64,000 nt of DNA from Viola odorata (Eukaryota; Streptophyta; Magnoliopsida; Malpighiales; Violaceae). The DNA lies in assembly GCA_963691705.1 (NCBI GenBank), contig OY829538.1:27796836-27860835 (forward strand), read 5' to 3'. The notes below the pieces were generated by a model. The model made no database searches. It saw nothing but the letters and a program-made list of their open reading frames with translations, and was not told the origin of the DNA. How positions within the stretch are numbered: position 1 is the stretch's first letter; each line of letters starts with the position of its first letter. A program made the position numbers and the translations under genes. This document shows positions 48,431 to 62,255 of this stretch, in pieces.

Positions 48431-51394
48431 ATGATGGTCATGGGGTCTGTCATAACCCATCAGGTTGTTGAAGCTAGCTCTCTCAATGTTAAAACCTGTG
48501 ATTTACATATTATTTCTTTGATTAAACCACTTGGTCTCCACTGTCTAGATGGAGTGGGTTTCTTCCATATAGAGAAAGGCTTTCTTTTCATGAATACGGG
48601 TTTTACAATCAAGGTGGACCAGATCTACAGCCACAAGAACAAAGGGAACTACAAATTTCCTCCACTGCATGCAGAAGGCAACCCTGTTCTACCTCTTGAT
48701 GTAGATCTGCCCCCACCAGCTCCTGAACCTCAGCCAGTCCTTGCACCACAACCTGCTCGTCCACCAAATCCTCCATCAGTTGCTTCTAGTACCTCCCAGA
48801 CAGATTCCCACAACTTAGCAACCCTCGCAGCTCGGACTGAGCTCCTGTGTGAGCTCTTTGAGCTCCAGCAAAAAACTGCTAGCGGTAAATTGACCCGGAG
48901 GCCGTTGTACATGCCAAGATAAAGATGATGGTCATAGGGTCTGTCATAACCCATCAGGTTGTTCAAGCTAGCGCTCTCAATGTTAAAACCTGTGATTTAC
49001 ATATTATTTCTTTGATTAAACCACTTGGTTTCCACTGTCTAGATGGAATGGGTTTCTTCCATATAGAGAAAGGTTTTCTTTTGATGAATACAGGTCTCAC
49101 AATCAAGGTAGACCAGATCTTCAGCCACAAGAATAAAGGGAACTACAAATTTCCTCCAGTGGATGCAGAAGGCAACCCTGCTCTACCTCTTAAAGTGGAT
49201 CTGCCCCCACCAGCTCCTGCACCTCAGCCAGTCCTTGCACCACAACCTGCTCGTCCACCAAATCCTCCATCAGCTGCTTCTAGTACCTCCCAGACAGATT
49301 CCCACAACTTAGCAACCCTCGCAGCTCGGACTGAGCTCCTGTGTGAGCTCTTTGAGCTCCAGCAAAAAACTGCTAGCGGTAAATTGACCCGGAGGCCGTT
49401 GTACATGCCAAGATAAAGATGATGGTCATAGGGTCTGTCATAACCCATCAGGTTGTTCAAGCTAGCGCTCTCAATGTTAAAACCTGTGATTTACATATTA
49501 TCTCTTTGATTAAACCACTTGGTTTCCACTATCTAGATGGAATGGGTTTCTTCCATATAGAGAAAGGTTTTCTTTTGATGAATACAGGTCTCACAATCAA
49601 GGTAGACCAGATCTTCAGCCACAAGAATAAAGGGAACTACAAATTTCCTCCAGTGGATGCAGAAGGCAACCCTGCTCTACCTCTTAAAGTGGATCTGCCC
49701 CCACTAGCTCCTGCACCTCAGCCAGTCCTTGCACCACAACCTGCTCGTCCACCAAATCCTCTATCAGCTGCTTCTAGTACCTCCCAGACAGATTCCCACA
49801 ACTTAGCAACCCTCGCAGCTCGGACTGAGCTCCTGTGTGAGCTCTTTGAGCTCCAGCAAAAAACTGCTAGCGGTAAATTGACCCGGAGGCCGTTGTACAT
49901 GCCAAGATAAAGATGATGGTCATAGGGTCTGTCATAACCCATCAGGCTGTTCAAGCTAGCTCTCTCAATGTTAAACCCTGTGATTTACATATTATTTCTT
50001 TGATTAATACAATTGGTCTCCACTGGCTAGATGGAATGGGTTTCTTCCATATAGAGAAAGGTTTTCTTTTGATGAATACAGGTTTCACAATCAAGGTGGA
50101 CCAGATCTCCAGCCACAAGAACAAAGGGAACTACAAATTTCCTCCACTAGATGCAGAAGGCAACCATGTTCTACCTCTTGATGAAGATCTACCCCCACCA
50201 GCTCCTGCACCTCAGCCAGTCCTTGCACCACAACCTGCTCGTCCACCAAATCCTCCATCAGCTACTGCTAGTACCTCCCAAACAGATTCCCACAACTTAG
50301 CCACCCTCGCAGCTCGGACTGAGCTTCTGCGTGAGCTCTTTGAGCTCCAGCAAAAAACTGCTAGCGGTAAATTGACCCGGAGGCCGTTGTACATGCCAAG
50401 ATAAAGATGATGGTCATGGGGTCTGTCATAACCCATCAGGTTGTTGAAGCTAGCTCTCTCAATGTTAAAACCTGTGATTTACATATTATTTCTTTGATTA
50501 AACCACTTGGTCTCCACTGTCTAGATGGAGTGGGTTTCTTCCATATAGAGAAAGGCTTTCTTTTCATGAATACGGGTTTTACAATCAAGGTGGACCAGAT
50601 CTACAGCCACAAGAACAAAGGGAACTACAAATTTCCTCCACTGCATGCAGAAGGCAACCCTGTTCTACCTCTTGATGTAGATCTGCCCCCACCAGCTCCT
50701 GAACCTCAGCCAGTCCTTGCACCACAACCTGCTCGTCCACCAAATCCTCCATCAGTTGCTTCTAGTACCTCCCAGACAGATTCCCACAACTTAGCAACCC
50801 TCGCAGCTCGGACTGAGCTCCTGTGTGAGCTCTTTGAGCTCCAGCAAAAAACTGCTAGCGGTAAATTGACCCGGAGGCCGTTGTACATGCCAAGATAAAG
50901 ATGATGGTCATAGGGTCTGTCATAACCCATCAGGTTGTTCAAGCTAGCGCTCTCAATGTTAAAACCTGTGATTTACATATTATTTCTTTGATTAAACCAC
51001 TTGGTTTCCACTGTCTAGATGGAATGGGTTTCTTCCATATAGAGAAAGGTTTTCTTTTGATGAATACAGGTCTCACAATCAAGGTAGACCAGATCTTCAG
51101 CCACAAGAATAAAGGGAACTACAAATTTCCTCCAGTGGATGCAGAAGGCAACCCTGCTCTACCTCTTAAAGTGGATCTGCCCCCACCAGCTCCTGCACCT
51201 CAGCCAGTCCTTGCACCACAACCTGCTCGTCCACCAAATCCTCCATCAGCTGCTTCTAGTACCTCCCAGACAGATTCCCACAACTTAGCAACCCTCGCAG
51301 CTCGGACTGAGCTCCTGTGTGAGCTCTTTGAGCTCCAGCAAAAAACTGCTAGCGGTAAATTGACCCGGAGGCCGTTGTACATGCCAAGATAAAG
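47443..51394 (+). repeat. Two copies of a four-unit higher-order repeat (1976 bp)
   Basis: Units at 47443, 47937, 48431 and 48925 correspond to 49419, 49913, 50407 and 50901. The first units of both copies share a private TATCTC variant in the codons for IISL, as well as HYLDGM and NPLS. The second copy has a normal B head at 49419 instead of the fusion head. Confidence 0.88.
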
Positions 51395-51885
51395 ATGATG
51401 GTCATAGGGTCTGTCATAACCCATCAGGCTGTTCAAGCTAGCTCTCTCAATGTTAAACCCTGTGATTTACATATTATTTCTTTGATTAATACAATTGGTC
51501 TCCACTGGCTAGATGGAATGGGTTTCTTCCATATAGAGAAAGGTTTTCTTTTGATGAATACAGGTTTCACAATCAAGGTGGACCAGATCTCCAGCCACAA
51601 GAACAAAGGGAACTACAAATTTCCTCCACTAGATGCAGAAGGCAACCATGTTCTACCTCTTGATGAAGATCTACCCCCACCAGCTCCTGCACCTCACCCA
51701 GTCCTTGCACCACAACCTGCTCGTCCACCAAATCCTCCATCAGCTACTGCTAGTACCTCCCAAACAGATTCCCACAACTTAGCCACCCTCGCAGCTCGGC
51801 TGAGCTTCTGCGTGAGCTCTTTGAGCTCCAGCAAAAAACTGCTAGCGGTAAATTGACCCGGAGGCCGTTGTCCATGCCAAGATAA
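51395..51885 (+). pseudogene. Family C unit, deletion plus APHP and GTCCATG
   Basis: It has the three-marker combination of 8920. From here to the right edge every family C unit (8 of 8) carries the deletion. Confidence 0.86.
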
Positions 51886-52381
51886 AGATGATGGTCATGG
51901 GGTCTGTCATAACCCATCAGGTTGTTGAAGCTAGCTCTCTCAATGTTAAAACCTGTGATTTACATATTATTTCTTTGATTAAACCACTTGGTCTCCACTG
52001 TCTAGATGGAGTGGGTTTCTTCCATATAGAGAAAGGCTTTCTTTTCATGAATACGGGTTTTACAATCAAGGTGGAGCAGATCTACAGCCACAAGAACAAA
52101 GGGAACTACAAATTTCCTCCACTGCATGCAGAAGGCAACCCTGTTCTACCTCTTGATGTAGATCTGCCCCCACCAGCTCCTGAACCTCAGCCAGTCCTTG
52201 CACCACAACCTGCTCGTCCACCAAATCCTCCATCAGTTGCTTCTAGTACCTCCCAGACAGATTCCCACAACTTAGCAACCCTCGCAGCTCGGATTGAGCT
52301 CCTGTGTGAGCTCTTTGAGCTCCAGCAAAAAACTGCTAGCGGTAAATTGACCCGGAGGCCGTTGTACATGCCAAGATAAAG
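51395..52381 (+). repeat. Two units (C-del with APHP, A with VEQIYSH)
   Basis: The C unit at 51395 has APHP, the deletion and the GTCCATG end variant. The A unit at 51888 has E63 (VEQIY), otherwise seen only at 7439 and 9413, and a private T136I change. The pair is related to 8920-9906 and to 62750-63736. Confidence 0.83.
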
Positions 52382-52875
52382 ATGATGGTCATAGGGTCTG
52401 TCATAACCCATCAGGTTGTTCAAGCTAGCGCTCTCAATGTTAAAACCTGTGATTTACATATTATTTCTTTGATTAAACCACTTGGTTTCCACTGTCTAGA
52501 TGGAATGGGTTTCTTCCATATAGAGAAAGGTTTTCTTCTGATGAATACAGGTCTCACAATCAAGGTAGACCAGATCTTCAGCCACAAGAATAAAGGGAAC
52601 TACAAATTTCCTCCAGTGGATGCAGAAGGCAACCCTGCTCTACCTCTTAAAGTGGATCTGCCCCCACCAGCTCCTGCACCTCAGCCAGTCCTTGCACCAC
52701 AACCTGCTCGTCCACCAAATCCTCCATCAGCTGCTTCTAGTACCTCCCAGACAGATTCCCACAACTTAGCAACCCTCGCAGCTCGGACTGAGCTCCTGTG
52801 TGAGCTCTTTGAGCTCCAGCAAAAAACTGCTAGCGGTAAATTGACCCGGAGGCCGTTGTACATGCCAAGATAAAG

Positions 52876-53366
52876 ATGATGGTCATAGGGTCTGTCATAA
52901 CCCATCAGGCTGTACAAGCTAGCTCTCTCAATGTTAAACCCTGTGATTTACATATTATTTCTTTGATTAATACAATTGGTCTCCACTGGCTAGATGGAAT
53001 GGGTTTCTTCCATATAGAGAAAGGTTTTCTTTTGATGAATACAGGTTTCACAATCAAGGTGGACCAGATCTCCAGCCACAAGAACAAAGGGAACTACAAA
53101 TTTCCTCCACTAGATGCAGAAGGCAACCATGTTCTACCTCTTGATGAAGATCTACCCCCACCAGCTCCTGCACCTCACCCAGTCCTTGCACCACAACCTG
53201 CTCGTCCACCAAATCCTCCATCAGCTACTGCTAGTACCTCCCAAACAGATTCCCACAACTTAGCCACCCTCGCAGCTCGGCTGAGCTTCTGCGTGAGCTC
53301 TTTGAGCTCCAGCAAAAAACTGCTAGCGGTAAATTGACCCGGAGGCCGTTGTACATGCCAAGATAA
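52876..53366 (+). pseudogene. Family C unit, deletion, TGTACAAGC head
   Basis: It has APHP but the normal GTACATG end, plus a T-to-A change near codon 13 shared only with 57813. Confidence 0.86.
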
Positions 53367-53862
53367 AGATGATGGTCATAGGGTCTGTCATAACCCATCA
53401 GGTTGTTCAAGCTAGCGCTCTCAATGTTAAAACCTGTGATTTACATATTATTTCTTTGATTAAACCACTTGGTTTCCACTGTCTAGATGGAATGGGTTTC
53501 TTCCATATAGAGAAAGGTTTTCTTTTGATGAATACAGGTCTCACAATCAAGGTAGACCAGATCTTCAGCCACAAGAATAAAGGGAACTACAAATTTCCTC
53601 CAGTGGATGCAGAAGGCAACCCTGCTCTACCTCTTAAAGTGGATCTGCCCCCACCAGCTCCTGCACCTCAGCCAGTCCTTGCACCACAACCTGCTCGTCC
53701 ACCAAATCCTCCATCAGCTGCTTCTAGTACCTCCCAGACAGATTCCCACAACTTAGCAACCCTCGCAGCTCGGACTGAGCTCCTGTGTGAGCTCTTTGAG
53801 CTCCAGCAAAAAACTGCTAGCGGTAAATTGACCCGGAGGCCGTTGTACATGCCAAGATAAAG

Positions 53863-54353
53863 ATGATGGTCATAGGGTCTGTCATAACCCATCAGGCTGT
53901 TCAAGCTAGCTCTCTCAATGTTAAACCCTGTGATTTACATATTATTTCTTTGATTAATACAATTGGTCTCCACTGGCTAGATAGAATGGGTTTCTTCCAT
54001 ATAGAGAAAGGTTTTCTTTTGATGAATACAGGTTTCACAATCAAGGTGGACCAGATCTCCAGCCACAAGAACAAAGGGAACTACAAATTTCCTCCACTAG
54101 ATGCAGAAGGCAACCATGTTCTACCTCTTGATGAAGGTCTACCCCCACCAGCTCCTGCACCTCAGCCAGTCCTTGCACCACAACCTGCTCGTCCACCAAA
54201 TCCTCCATCAGCTACTGCTAGTACCTCCCAAAAAGATTCCCACAACTTAGCCACCCTCGCAGCTCGGCTGAGCTTCTGCGTGAGCTCTTTGAGCTCCAGC
54301 AAAAAACTGCTAGCGGTAAATTGACCCGGAGGCCGTTGTACATGCCAAGATAA
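53863..54353 (+). pseudogene. Family C unit, deletion, LDRMG
   Basis: G41-to-R, D92-to-G (DEG) and T124-to-K (QKDS) accompany the deletion. The twin is at 58800. Confidence 0.86.
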
Positions 54354-55343
54354 AGATGATGGTCATGGGGTCTGTCATAACCCATCAGGTTGTTGAAGCT
54401 AGCTCTCTCAATGTTAAAACCTGTGATTTACATATTATTTCTTTGATTAAACCACTTGGTCTCCACTGTCTAGATGGAGTGGGTTTCTTCCATATAGAGA
54501 AAGGCTTTCTTTTCATGAATACGGGTTTTACAATCAAGGTGGACCAGATCTACAGCCACAAGAACAAAGGGAACTACAAATTTCCTCCACTGCATGCAGA
54601 AGGCAACCCTGTTCTACCTCTTCATGTAGATCTGCCCCCACTAGCTCCTGAACCTCAGCCAGTCCTTGCACCACAACCTGCTCGTCCACCAAATCCTCCA
54701 TCAGTTGCTTCTAGTACCTCCCAGACAGATTCCCACAACTTAGCAACCCTCGCAGCTCGGACTGAGCTCCTGTGTGAGCTCTTTGAGCTCCAGCAAAAAA
54801 CTGCTAGTGGTAAATTGACCCGGAGGCCGTTGTACATGCCAAGATAAAGATGATGGTCATAGGGTCTGTCATAACCCATCAGGTTGTTCAAGCTAGCGCT
54901 CTCAATGTTAAAACCTGTGATTTACATATTATTTCTTTGATTAAACCACTTGGTTTCCACTGTCTAGATGGAATGGGTTTCTTCCATATAGAGAAAGGTT
55001 TTCTTTTGATGAATACAGGTCTCACAATCAAGGTAGACCAGATCTTCAGCCACAAGAATAAAGGGAACTACAAATTTCCTCCAGTGGATGCAGAAGGCAA
55101 CCCTGCTCTACCTCTTAAAGTGGATCTGCCCCCACCAGCTCCTGCACCTCAGCCAGTCCTTGCACAACAACCTGCTCGTCCACCAAATCCTCCATCAGCT
55201 GCTTCTAGTACCTCCCAGACAGATTCCCACAACTTAGCAACCCTCGCAGCTCGGACTGAGCTCCTGTGTGAGCTCTTTGAGCTCCAGCAAAAAACTGCTA
55301 GCGGTAAATTGACCCGGAGGCCGTTGTACATGCCAAGATAAAG

Positions 55344-55834
55344 ATGATGGTCATAGGGTCTGTCATAACCCATCAGGCTGTTCAAGCTAGCTCTCTCAAT
55401 GTTAAACCCTGTGATTTACATATTATTTCTTTGATTAATACAATTGGTCTCCACTGGCTAGATGGAATGGGTTTCTTCCATATAGAGAAAGGTTTTCTTT
55501 TGATGAATACAGGTTTCACAATCAAGGTGGACCAGATCTCCAGCCACAAGAACAAAGGGAACTACAAATTTCCTCCACTAGATGCAGAAGGCAACCATGT
55601 TCTACCTCTTGATGAAGGTCTACCCCCACCAGCTCCTGCACCTCAGCCAGTCCTTGCACCACAACCTGCTCGTCCACCAAATCCTCCATCAGCTACTGCT
55701 AGTACCTCCCAAAAAGATTCCCACAACTTAGCCACCCTCGCAGCTCGGCTGAGCTTCTACGTGAGCTCTTTGAGCTCCAGCAAAAAACTGCTAGCGGTAA
55801 ATTGACCCGGAGGCCGTTGGACATGCCAAGATAA
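55344..55834 (+). pseudogene. Family C unit, deletion, FYV and GGACATG
   Basis: It has DEG and QKDS, a change giving FYV after the frameshift, and GTTGGACATG at the end. The twin is at 60281. Confidence 0.86.
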
Positions 55835-57812
55835 AGATGATGGTCATGGGGTCTGTCATAACCCATCAGGTTGTTGAAGCTAGCTCTCTCAATGTTAAAA
55901 CCTGTGATTTACATATTATTTCTTTGATTAAACCACTTGGTCTCCACTGTCTAGATGGAGTGGGTTTCTTCCATATAGAGAAAGGCTTTCTTTTCATGAA
56001 TACGGGTTTTACAATCAAGGTGGACCAGATCTACAGCCACAAGAACAAAGGGAACTACAAATTTCCTCCACTGCATGCAGAAGGCAACCCTGTTCTACCT
56101 CTTCATGTAGATCTGCCCCCACTAGCTCCTGAACCTCAGCCAGTCCTTGCACCACAACCTGCTCGTCCACCAAATCCTCCATCAGTTGCTTCTAGTACCT
56201 CCCAGACAGATTCCCACAACTTAGCAACCCTCGCAGCTCGGACTGAGCTCCTGTGTGAGCTCTTTGAGCTCCAGCAAAAAACTGCTAGTGGTAAATTGAC
56301 CCGGAGGCCGTTGTACATGCCAAGATAAAGATGATGGTCATAGGGTCTGTCATAACCCATCAGGTTGTTCAAGCTAGCGCTCTCAATGTTAAAACCTGTG
56401 ATTTACATATTATTTCTTTGATTAAACCACTTGGTTTCCACTGTCTAGATGGAATGGGTTTCTTCCATATAGAGAAAGGTTTTCTTTTGATGAATACAGG
56501 TCTCACAATCAAGGTAGACCAGATCTTCAGCCACAAGAATAAAGGGAACTACAAATTTCCTCCAGTGGATGCAGAAGGCAACCCTGCTCTACCTCTTAAA
56601 GTGGATCTGCCCCCACCAGCTCCTGCACCTCAGCCAGTCCTTGCACCACAACCTGCTCGTCCACCAAATCCTCCATCAGCTGCTTCTAGTACCTCCCAGA
56701 CAGATTCCCACAACTTAGCAACCCTCGCAGCTCGGACTGAGCTCCTGTGTGAGCTCTTTGAGCTCCAGCAAAAAACTGCTAGCGGTAAATTGACCCGGAG
56801 GCCGTTGTACATGCCAAGATAAAGATGATGGTCATGGGGTCTGTCATAACCCATCAGGTTGTTGAAGCTAGCTCTCTCAATGTTAAAACCTGTGATTTAC
56901 ATATTATTTCTTTGATTAAACCACTTGGTCTCCACTGTCTAGATGGAGTGGGTTTCTTCCATATAGAGAAAGGCTTTCTTTTCATGAATACGGGTTTTAC
57001 AATCAAGGTGGACCAGATCTACAGCCACAAGAACAAAGGGAACTACAAATTTCCTCCACTGCATGCAGAAGGCAACCCTGTTCTACCTCTTCATGTAGAT
57101 CTGCCCCCACTAGCTCCTGAACCTCAGCCAGTCCTTGCACCACAACCTGCTCGTCCACCAAATCCTCCATCAGTTGCTTCTAGTACCTCCCAGACAGATT
57201 CCCACAACTTAGCAACCCTCGCAGCTCGGACTGAGCTCCTTTGTGAGCTCTTTGAGCTCCAGCAAAAAACTGCTAGTGGTAAATTGACCCGGAGGCCGTT
57301 GTACATGCCAAGATAAAGATGATGGTCATAGGGTCTGTCATAACCCATCAGGTTGTTCAAGCTAGCGCTCTCAATGTTAAAACCTGTGATTTACATATTA
57401 TTTCTTTGATTAAACCACTTGGTTTCCACTGTCTAGATGGAATGGGTTTCTTCCATATAGAGAAAGGTTTTCTTCTGATGAATACAGGTCTCACAATCAA
57501 GGTAGACCAGATCTTCAGCCACAAGAATAAAGGGAACTACAAATTTCCTCCAGTGGATGCAGAAGGCAACCCTGCTCTACCTCTTAAAGTGGATCTGCCC
57601 CCACCAGCTCCTGCACCTCAGCCAGTCCTTGCACCACAACCTGCTCGTCCACCAAATCCTCCATCAGCTGCTTCTAGTACCTCCCAGACAGATTCCCACA
57701 ACTTAGCAACCCTCGCAGCTCGGACTGAGCTCCTGTGTGAGCTCTTTGAGCTCCAGCAAAAAACTGCTAGCGGTAAATTGACCCGGAGGCCGTTGTACAT
57801 GCCAAGATAAAG

Positions 57813-58303
57813 ATGATGGTCATAGGGTCTGTCATAACCCATCAGGCTGTACAAGCTAGCTCTCTCAATGTTAAACCCTGTGATTTACATATTATTTCTT
57901 TGATTAATACAATTGGTCTCCACTGGCTAGATGGAATGGGTTTCTTCCATATAGAGAAAGGTTTTCTTTTGATGAATACAGGTTTCACAATCAAGGTGGA
58001 CCAGATCTCCAGCCACAAGAACAAAGGGAACTACAAATTTCCTCCACTAGATGCAGAAGGCAACCATGTTCTACCTCTTGATGAAGATCTACCCCCACCA
58101 GCTCCTGCACCTCACCCAGTCCTTGCACCACAACCTGCTCGTCCACCAAATCCTCCATCAGCTACTGCTAGTACCTCCCAAACAGATTCCCACAACTTAG
58201 CCACCCTCGCAGCTCGGCTGAGCTTCTGCGTGAGCTCTTTGAGCTCCAGCAAAAAACTGCTAGCGGTAAATTGACCCGGAGGCCGTTGTACATGCCAAGA
58301 TAA
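57813..58303 (+). pseudogene. Family C unit, deletion, TGTACAAGC head (copy 2)
   Basis: Ten-unit-block partner of 52876, 4937 bp away, with the same private head change. Confidence 0.86.
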
Positions 58304-58799
58304 AGATGATGGTCATAGGGTCTGTCATAACCCATCAGGTTGTTCAAGCTAGCGCTCTCAATGTTAAAACCTGTGATTTACATATTATTTCTTTGATTAA
58401 ACCACTTGGTTTCCACTGTCTAGATGGAATGGGTTTCTTCCATATAGAGAAAGGTTTTCTTTTGATGAATACAGGTCTCACAATCAAGGTAGACCAGATC
58501 TTCAGCCACAAGAATAAAGGGAACTACAAATTTCCTCCAGTGGATGCAGAAGGCAACCCTGCTCTACCTCTTAAAGTGGATCTGCCCCCACCAGCTCCTG
58601 CACCTCAGCCAGTCCTTGCACCACAACCTGCTCGTCCACCAAATCCTCCATCAGCTGCTTCTAGTACCTCCCAGACAGATTCCCACAACTTAGCAACCCT
58701 CGCAGCTCGGACTGAGCTCCTGTGTGAGCTCTTTGAGCTCCAGCAAAAAACTGCTAGCGGTAAATTGACCCGGAGGCCGTTGTACATGCCAAGATAAAG

Positions 58800-59290
58800 A
58801 TGATGGTCATAGGGTCTGTCATAACCCATCAGGCTGTTCAAGCTAGCTCTCTCAATGTTAAACCCTGTGATTTACATATTATTTCTTTGATTAATACAAT
58901 TGGTCTCCACTGGCTAGATAGAATGGGTTTCTTCCATATAGAGAAAGGTTTTCTTTTGATGAATACAGGTTTCACAATCAAGGTGGACCAGATCTCCAGC
59001 CACAAGAACAAAGGGAACTACAAATTTCCTCCACTAGATGCAGAAGGCAACCATGTTCTACCTCTTGATGAAGGTCTACCCCCACCAGCTCCTGCACCTC
59101 AGCCAGTCCTTGCACCACAACCTGCTCGTCCACCAAATCCTCCATCAGCTACTGCTAGTACCTCCCAAAAAGATTCCCACAACTTAGCCACCCTCGCAGC
59201 TCGGCTGAGCTTCTGCGTGAGCTCTTTGAGCTCCAGCAAAAAACTGCTAGCGGTAAATTGACCCGGAGGCCGTTGTACATGCCAAGATAA
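58800..59290 (+). pseudogene. Family C unit, deletion, LDRMG (copy 2)
   Basis: Partner of 53863 with the same three amino-acid changes. Confidence 0.86.
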
Positions 59291-60280
59291 AGATGATGGT
59301 CATGGGGTCTGTCATAACCCATCAGGTTGTTGAAGCTAGCTCTCTCAATGTTAAAACCTGTGATTTACATATTATTTCTTTGATTAAACCACTTGGTCTC
59401 CACTGTCTAGATGGAGTGGGTTTCTTCCATATAGAGAAAGGCTTTCTTTTCATGAATACGGGTTTTACAATCAAGGTGGACCAGATCTACAGCCACAAGA
59501 ACAAAGGGAACTACAAATTTCCTCCACTGCATGCAGAAGGCAACCCTGTTCTACCTCTTCATGTAGATCTGCCCCCACTAGCTCCTGAACCTCAGCCAGT
59601 CCTTGCACCACAACCTGCTCGTCCACCAAATCCTCCATCAGTTGCTTCTAGTACCTCCCAGACAGATTCCCACAACTTAGCAACCCTCGCAGCTCGGACT
59701 GAGCTCCTGTGTGAGCTCTTTGAGCTCCAGCAAAAAACTGCTAGTGGTAAATTGACCCGGAGGCCGTTGTACATGCCAAGATAAAGATGATGGTCATAGG
59801 GTCTGTCATAACCCATCAGGTTGTTCAAGCTAGCGCTCTCAATGTTAAAACCTGTGATTTACATATTATTTCTTTGATTAAACCACTTGGTTTCCACTGT
59901 CTAGATGGAATGGGTTTCTTCCATATAGAGAAAGGTTTTCTTTTGATGAATACAGGTCTCACAATCAAGGTAGACCAGATCTTCAGCCACAAGAATAAAG
60001 GGAACTACAAATTTCCTCCAGTGGATGCAGAAGGCAACCCTGCTCTACCTCTTAAAGTGGATCTGCCCCCACCAGCTCCTGCACCTCAGCCAGTCCTTGC
60101 ACCACAACCTGCTCGTCCACCAAATCCTCCATCAGCTGCTTCTAGTACCTCCCAGACAGATTCCCACAACTTAGCAACCCTCGCAGCTCGGACTGAGCTC
60201 CTGTGTGAGCTCTTTGAGCTCCAGCAAAAAACTGCTAGCGGTAAATTGACCCGGAGGCCGTTGTACATGCCAAGATAAAG

Positions 60281-60771
60281 ATGATGGTCATAGGGTCTGT
60301 CATAACCCATCAGGCTGTTCAAGCTAGCTCTCTCAATGTTAAACCCTGTGATTTACATATTATTTCTTTGATTAATACAATTGGTCTCCACTGGCTAGAT
60401 GGAATGGGTTTCTTCCATATAGAGAAAGGTTTTCTTTTGATGAATACAGGTTTCACAATCAAGGTGGACCAGATCTCCAGCCACAAGAACAAAGGGAACT
60501 ACAAATTTCCTCCACTAGATGCAGAAGGCAACCATGTTCTACCTCTTGATGAAGGTCTACCCCCACCAGCTCCTGCACCTCAGCCAGTCCTTGCACCACA
60601 ACCTGCTCGTCCACCAAATCCTCCATCAGCTACTGCTAGTACCTCCCAAAAAGATTCCCACAACTTAGCCACCCTCGCAGCTCGGCTGAGCTTCTACGTG
60701 AGCTCTTTGAGCTCCAGCAAAAAACTGCTAGCGGTAAATTGACCCGGAGGCCGTTGGACATGCCAAGATAA
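60281..60771 (+). pseudogene. Family C unit, deletion, FYV (copy 2)
   Basis: Partner of 55344, including the GTTGGACATG end. Confidence 0.86.
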
Positions 60772-62255
60772 AGATGATGGTCATGGGGTCTGTCATAACC
60801 CATCAGGTTGTTGAAGCTAGCTCTCTCAATGTTAAAACCTGTGATTTACATATTATTTCTTTGATTAAACCACTTGGTCTCCACTGTCTAGATGGAGTGG
60901 GTTTCTTCCATATAGAGAAAGGCTTTCTTTTCATGAATACGGGTTTTACAATCAAGGTGGACCAGATCTACAGCCACAAGAACAAAGGGAACTACAAATT
61001 TCCTCCACTGCATGCAGAAGGCAACCCTGTTCTACCTCTTCATGTAGATCTGCCCCCACTAGCTCCTGAACCTCAGCCAGTCCTTGCACCACAACCTGCT
61101 CGTCCACCAAATCCTCCATCAGTTGCTTCTAGTACCTCCCAGACAGATTCCCACAACTTAGCAACCCTCGCAGCTCGGACTGAGCTCCTGTGTGAGCTCT
61201 TTGAGCTCCAGCAAAAAACTGCTAGTGGTAAATTGACCCGGAGGCCGTTGTACATGCCAAGATAAAGATGATGGTCATAGGGTCTGTCATAACCCATCAG
61301 GTTGTTCAAGCTAGCGCTCTCAATGTTAAAACCTGTGATTTACATATTATTTCTTTGATTAAACCACTTGGTTTCCACTGTCTAGATGGAATGGGTTTCT
61401 TCCATATAGAGAAAGGTTTTCTTTTGATGAATACAGGTCTCACAATCAAGGTAGACCAGATCTTCAGCCACAAGAATAAAGGGAACTACAAATTTCCTCC
61501 AGTGGATGCAGAAGGCAACCCTGCTCTACCTCTTAAAGTGGATCTGCCCCCACCAGCTCCTGCACCTCAGCCAGTCCTTGCACCACAACCTGCTCGTCCA
61601 CCAAATCCTCCATCAGCTGCTTCTAGTACCTCCCAGACAGATTCCCACAACTTAGCAACCCTCGCAGCTCGGACTGAGCTCCTGTGTGAGCTCTTTGAGC
61701 TCCAGCAAAAAACTGCTAGCGGTAAATTGACCCGGAGGCCGTTGTACATGCCAAGATAAAGATGATGGTCATGGGGTCTGTCATAACCCATCAGGTTGTT
61801 GAAGCTAGCTCTCTCAATGTTAAAACCTGTGATTTACATATTATTTCTTTGATTAAACCACTTGGTCTCCACTGTCTAGATGGAGTGGGTTTCTTCCATA
61901 TAGAGAAAGGCTTTCTTTTCATGAATACGGGTTTTACAATCAAGGTGGACCAGATCTACAGCCACAAGAACAAAGGGAACTACAAATTTCCTCCACTGCA
62001 TGCAGAAGGCAACCCTGTTCTACCTCTTGATGTAGATCTGCCCCCACCAGCTCCTGAACCTCAGCCAGTCCTTGCACCACAACCTGCTCGTCCACCAAAT
62101 CCTCCATCAGTTGCTTCTAGTACCTCCCAGACAGATTCCCACAACTTAGCAACCCTCGCAGCTCGGACTGAGCTCCTGTGTGAGCTCTTTGAGCTCCAGC
62201 AAAAAACTGCTAGCGGTAAATTGACCCGGAGGCCGTTGTACATGCCAAGATAAAG

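Larger units (their letters stand above)
52382..57318 (+). repeat. Ten-unit higher-order repeat, copy 1 (4937 bp)
   Basis: Order: 52382 B (CTTCTG variant), 52876 C (APHP, TGTACAAGC variant), 53369 B, 53863 C (LDRMG, DEG, QKDS), 54356 A (LHVD, PLAPEP), 54850 B (private LAQQP), 55344 C (DEG, QKDS, FYV), 55837 A, 56331 B, 56825 A. All three C units carry the one-base deletion. The copy at 57319 repeats this order. Confidence 0.93.
57319..62255 (+). repeat. Ten-unit higher-order repeat, copy 2
   Basis: Units start at 57319, 57813, 58306, 58800, 59293, 59787, 60281, 60774, 61268 and 61762. Every listed private marker of copy 1 except LAQQP is present. The last A unit (61762) has LDVD and PPAPEP where copy 1 (56825) has LHVD and PLAPEP, so the exchange boundary probably falls in or next to that unit. 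Confidence 0.93.
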
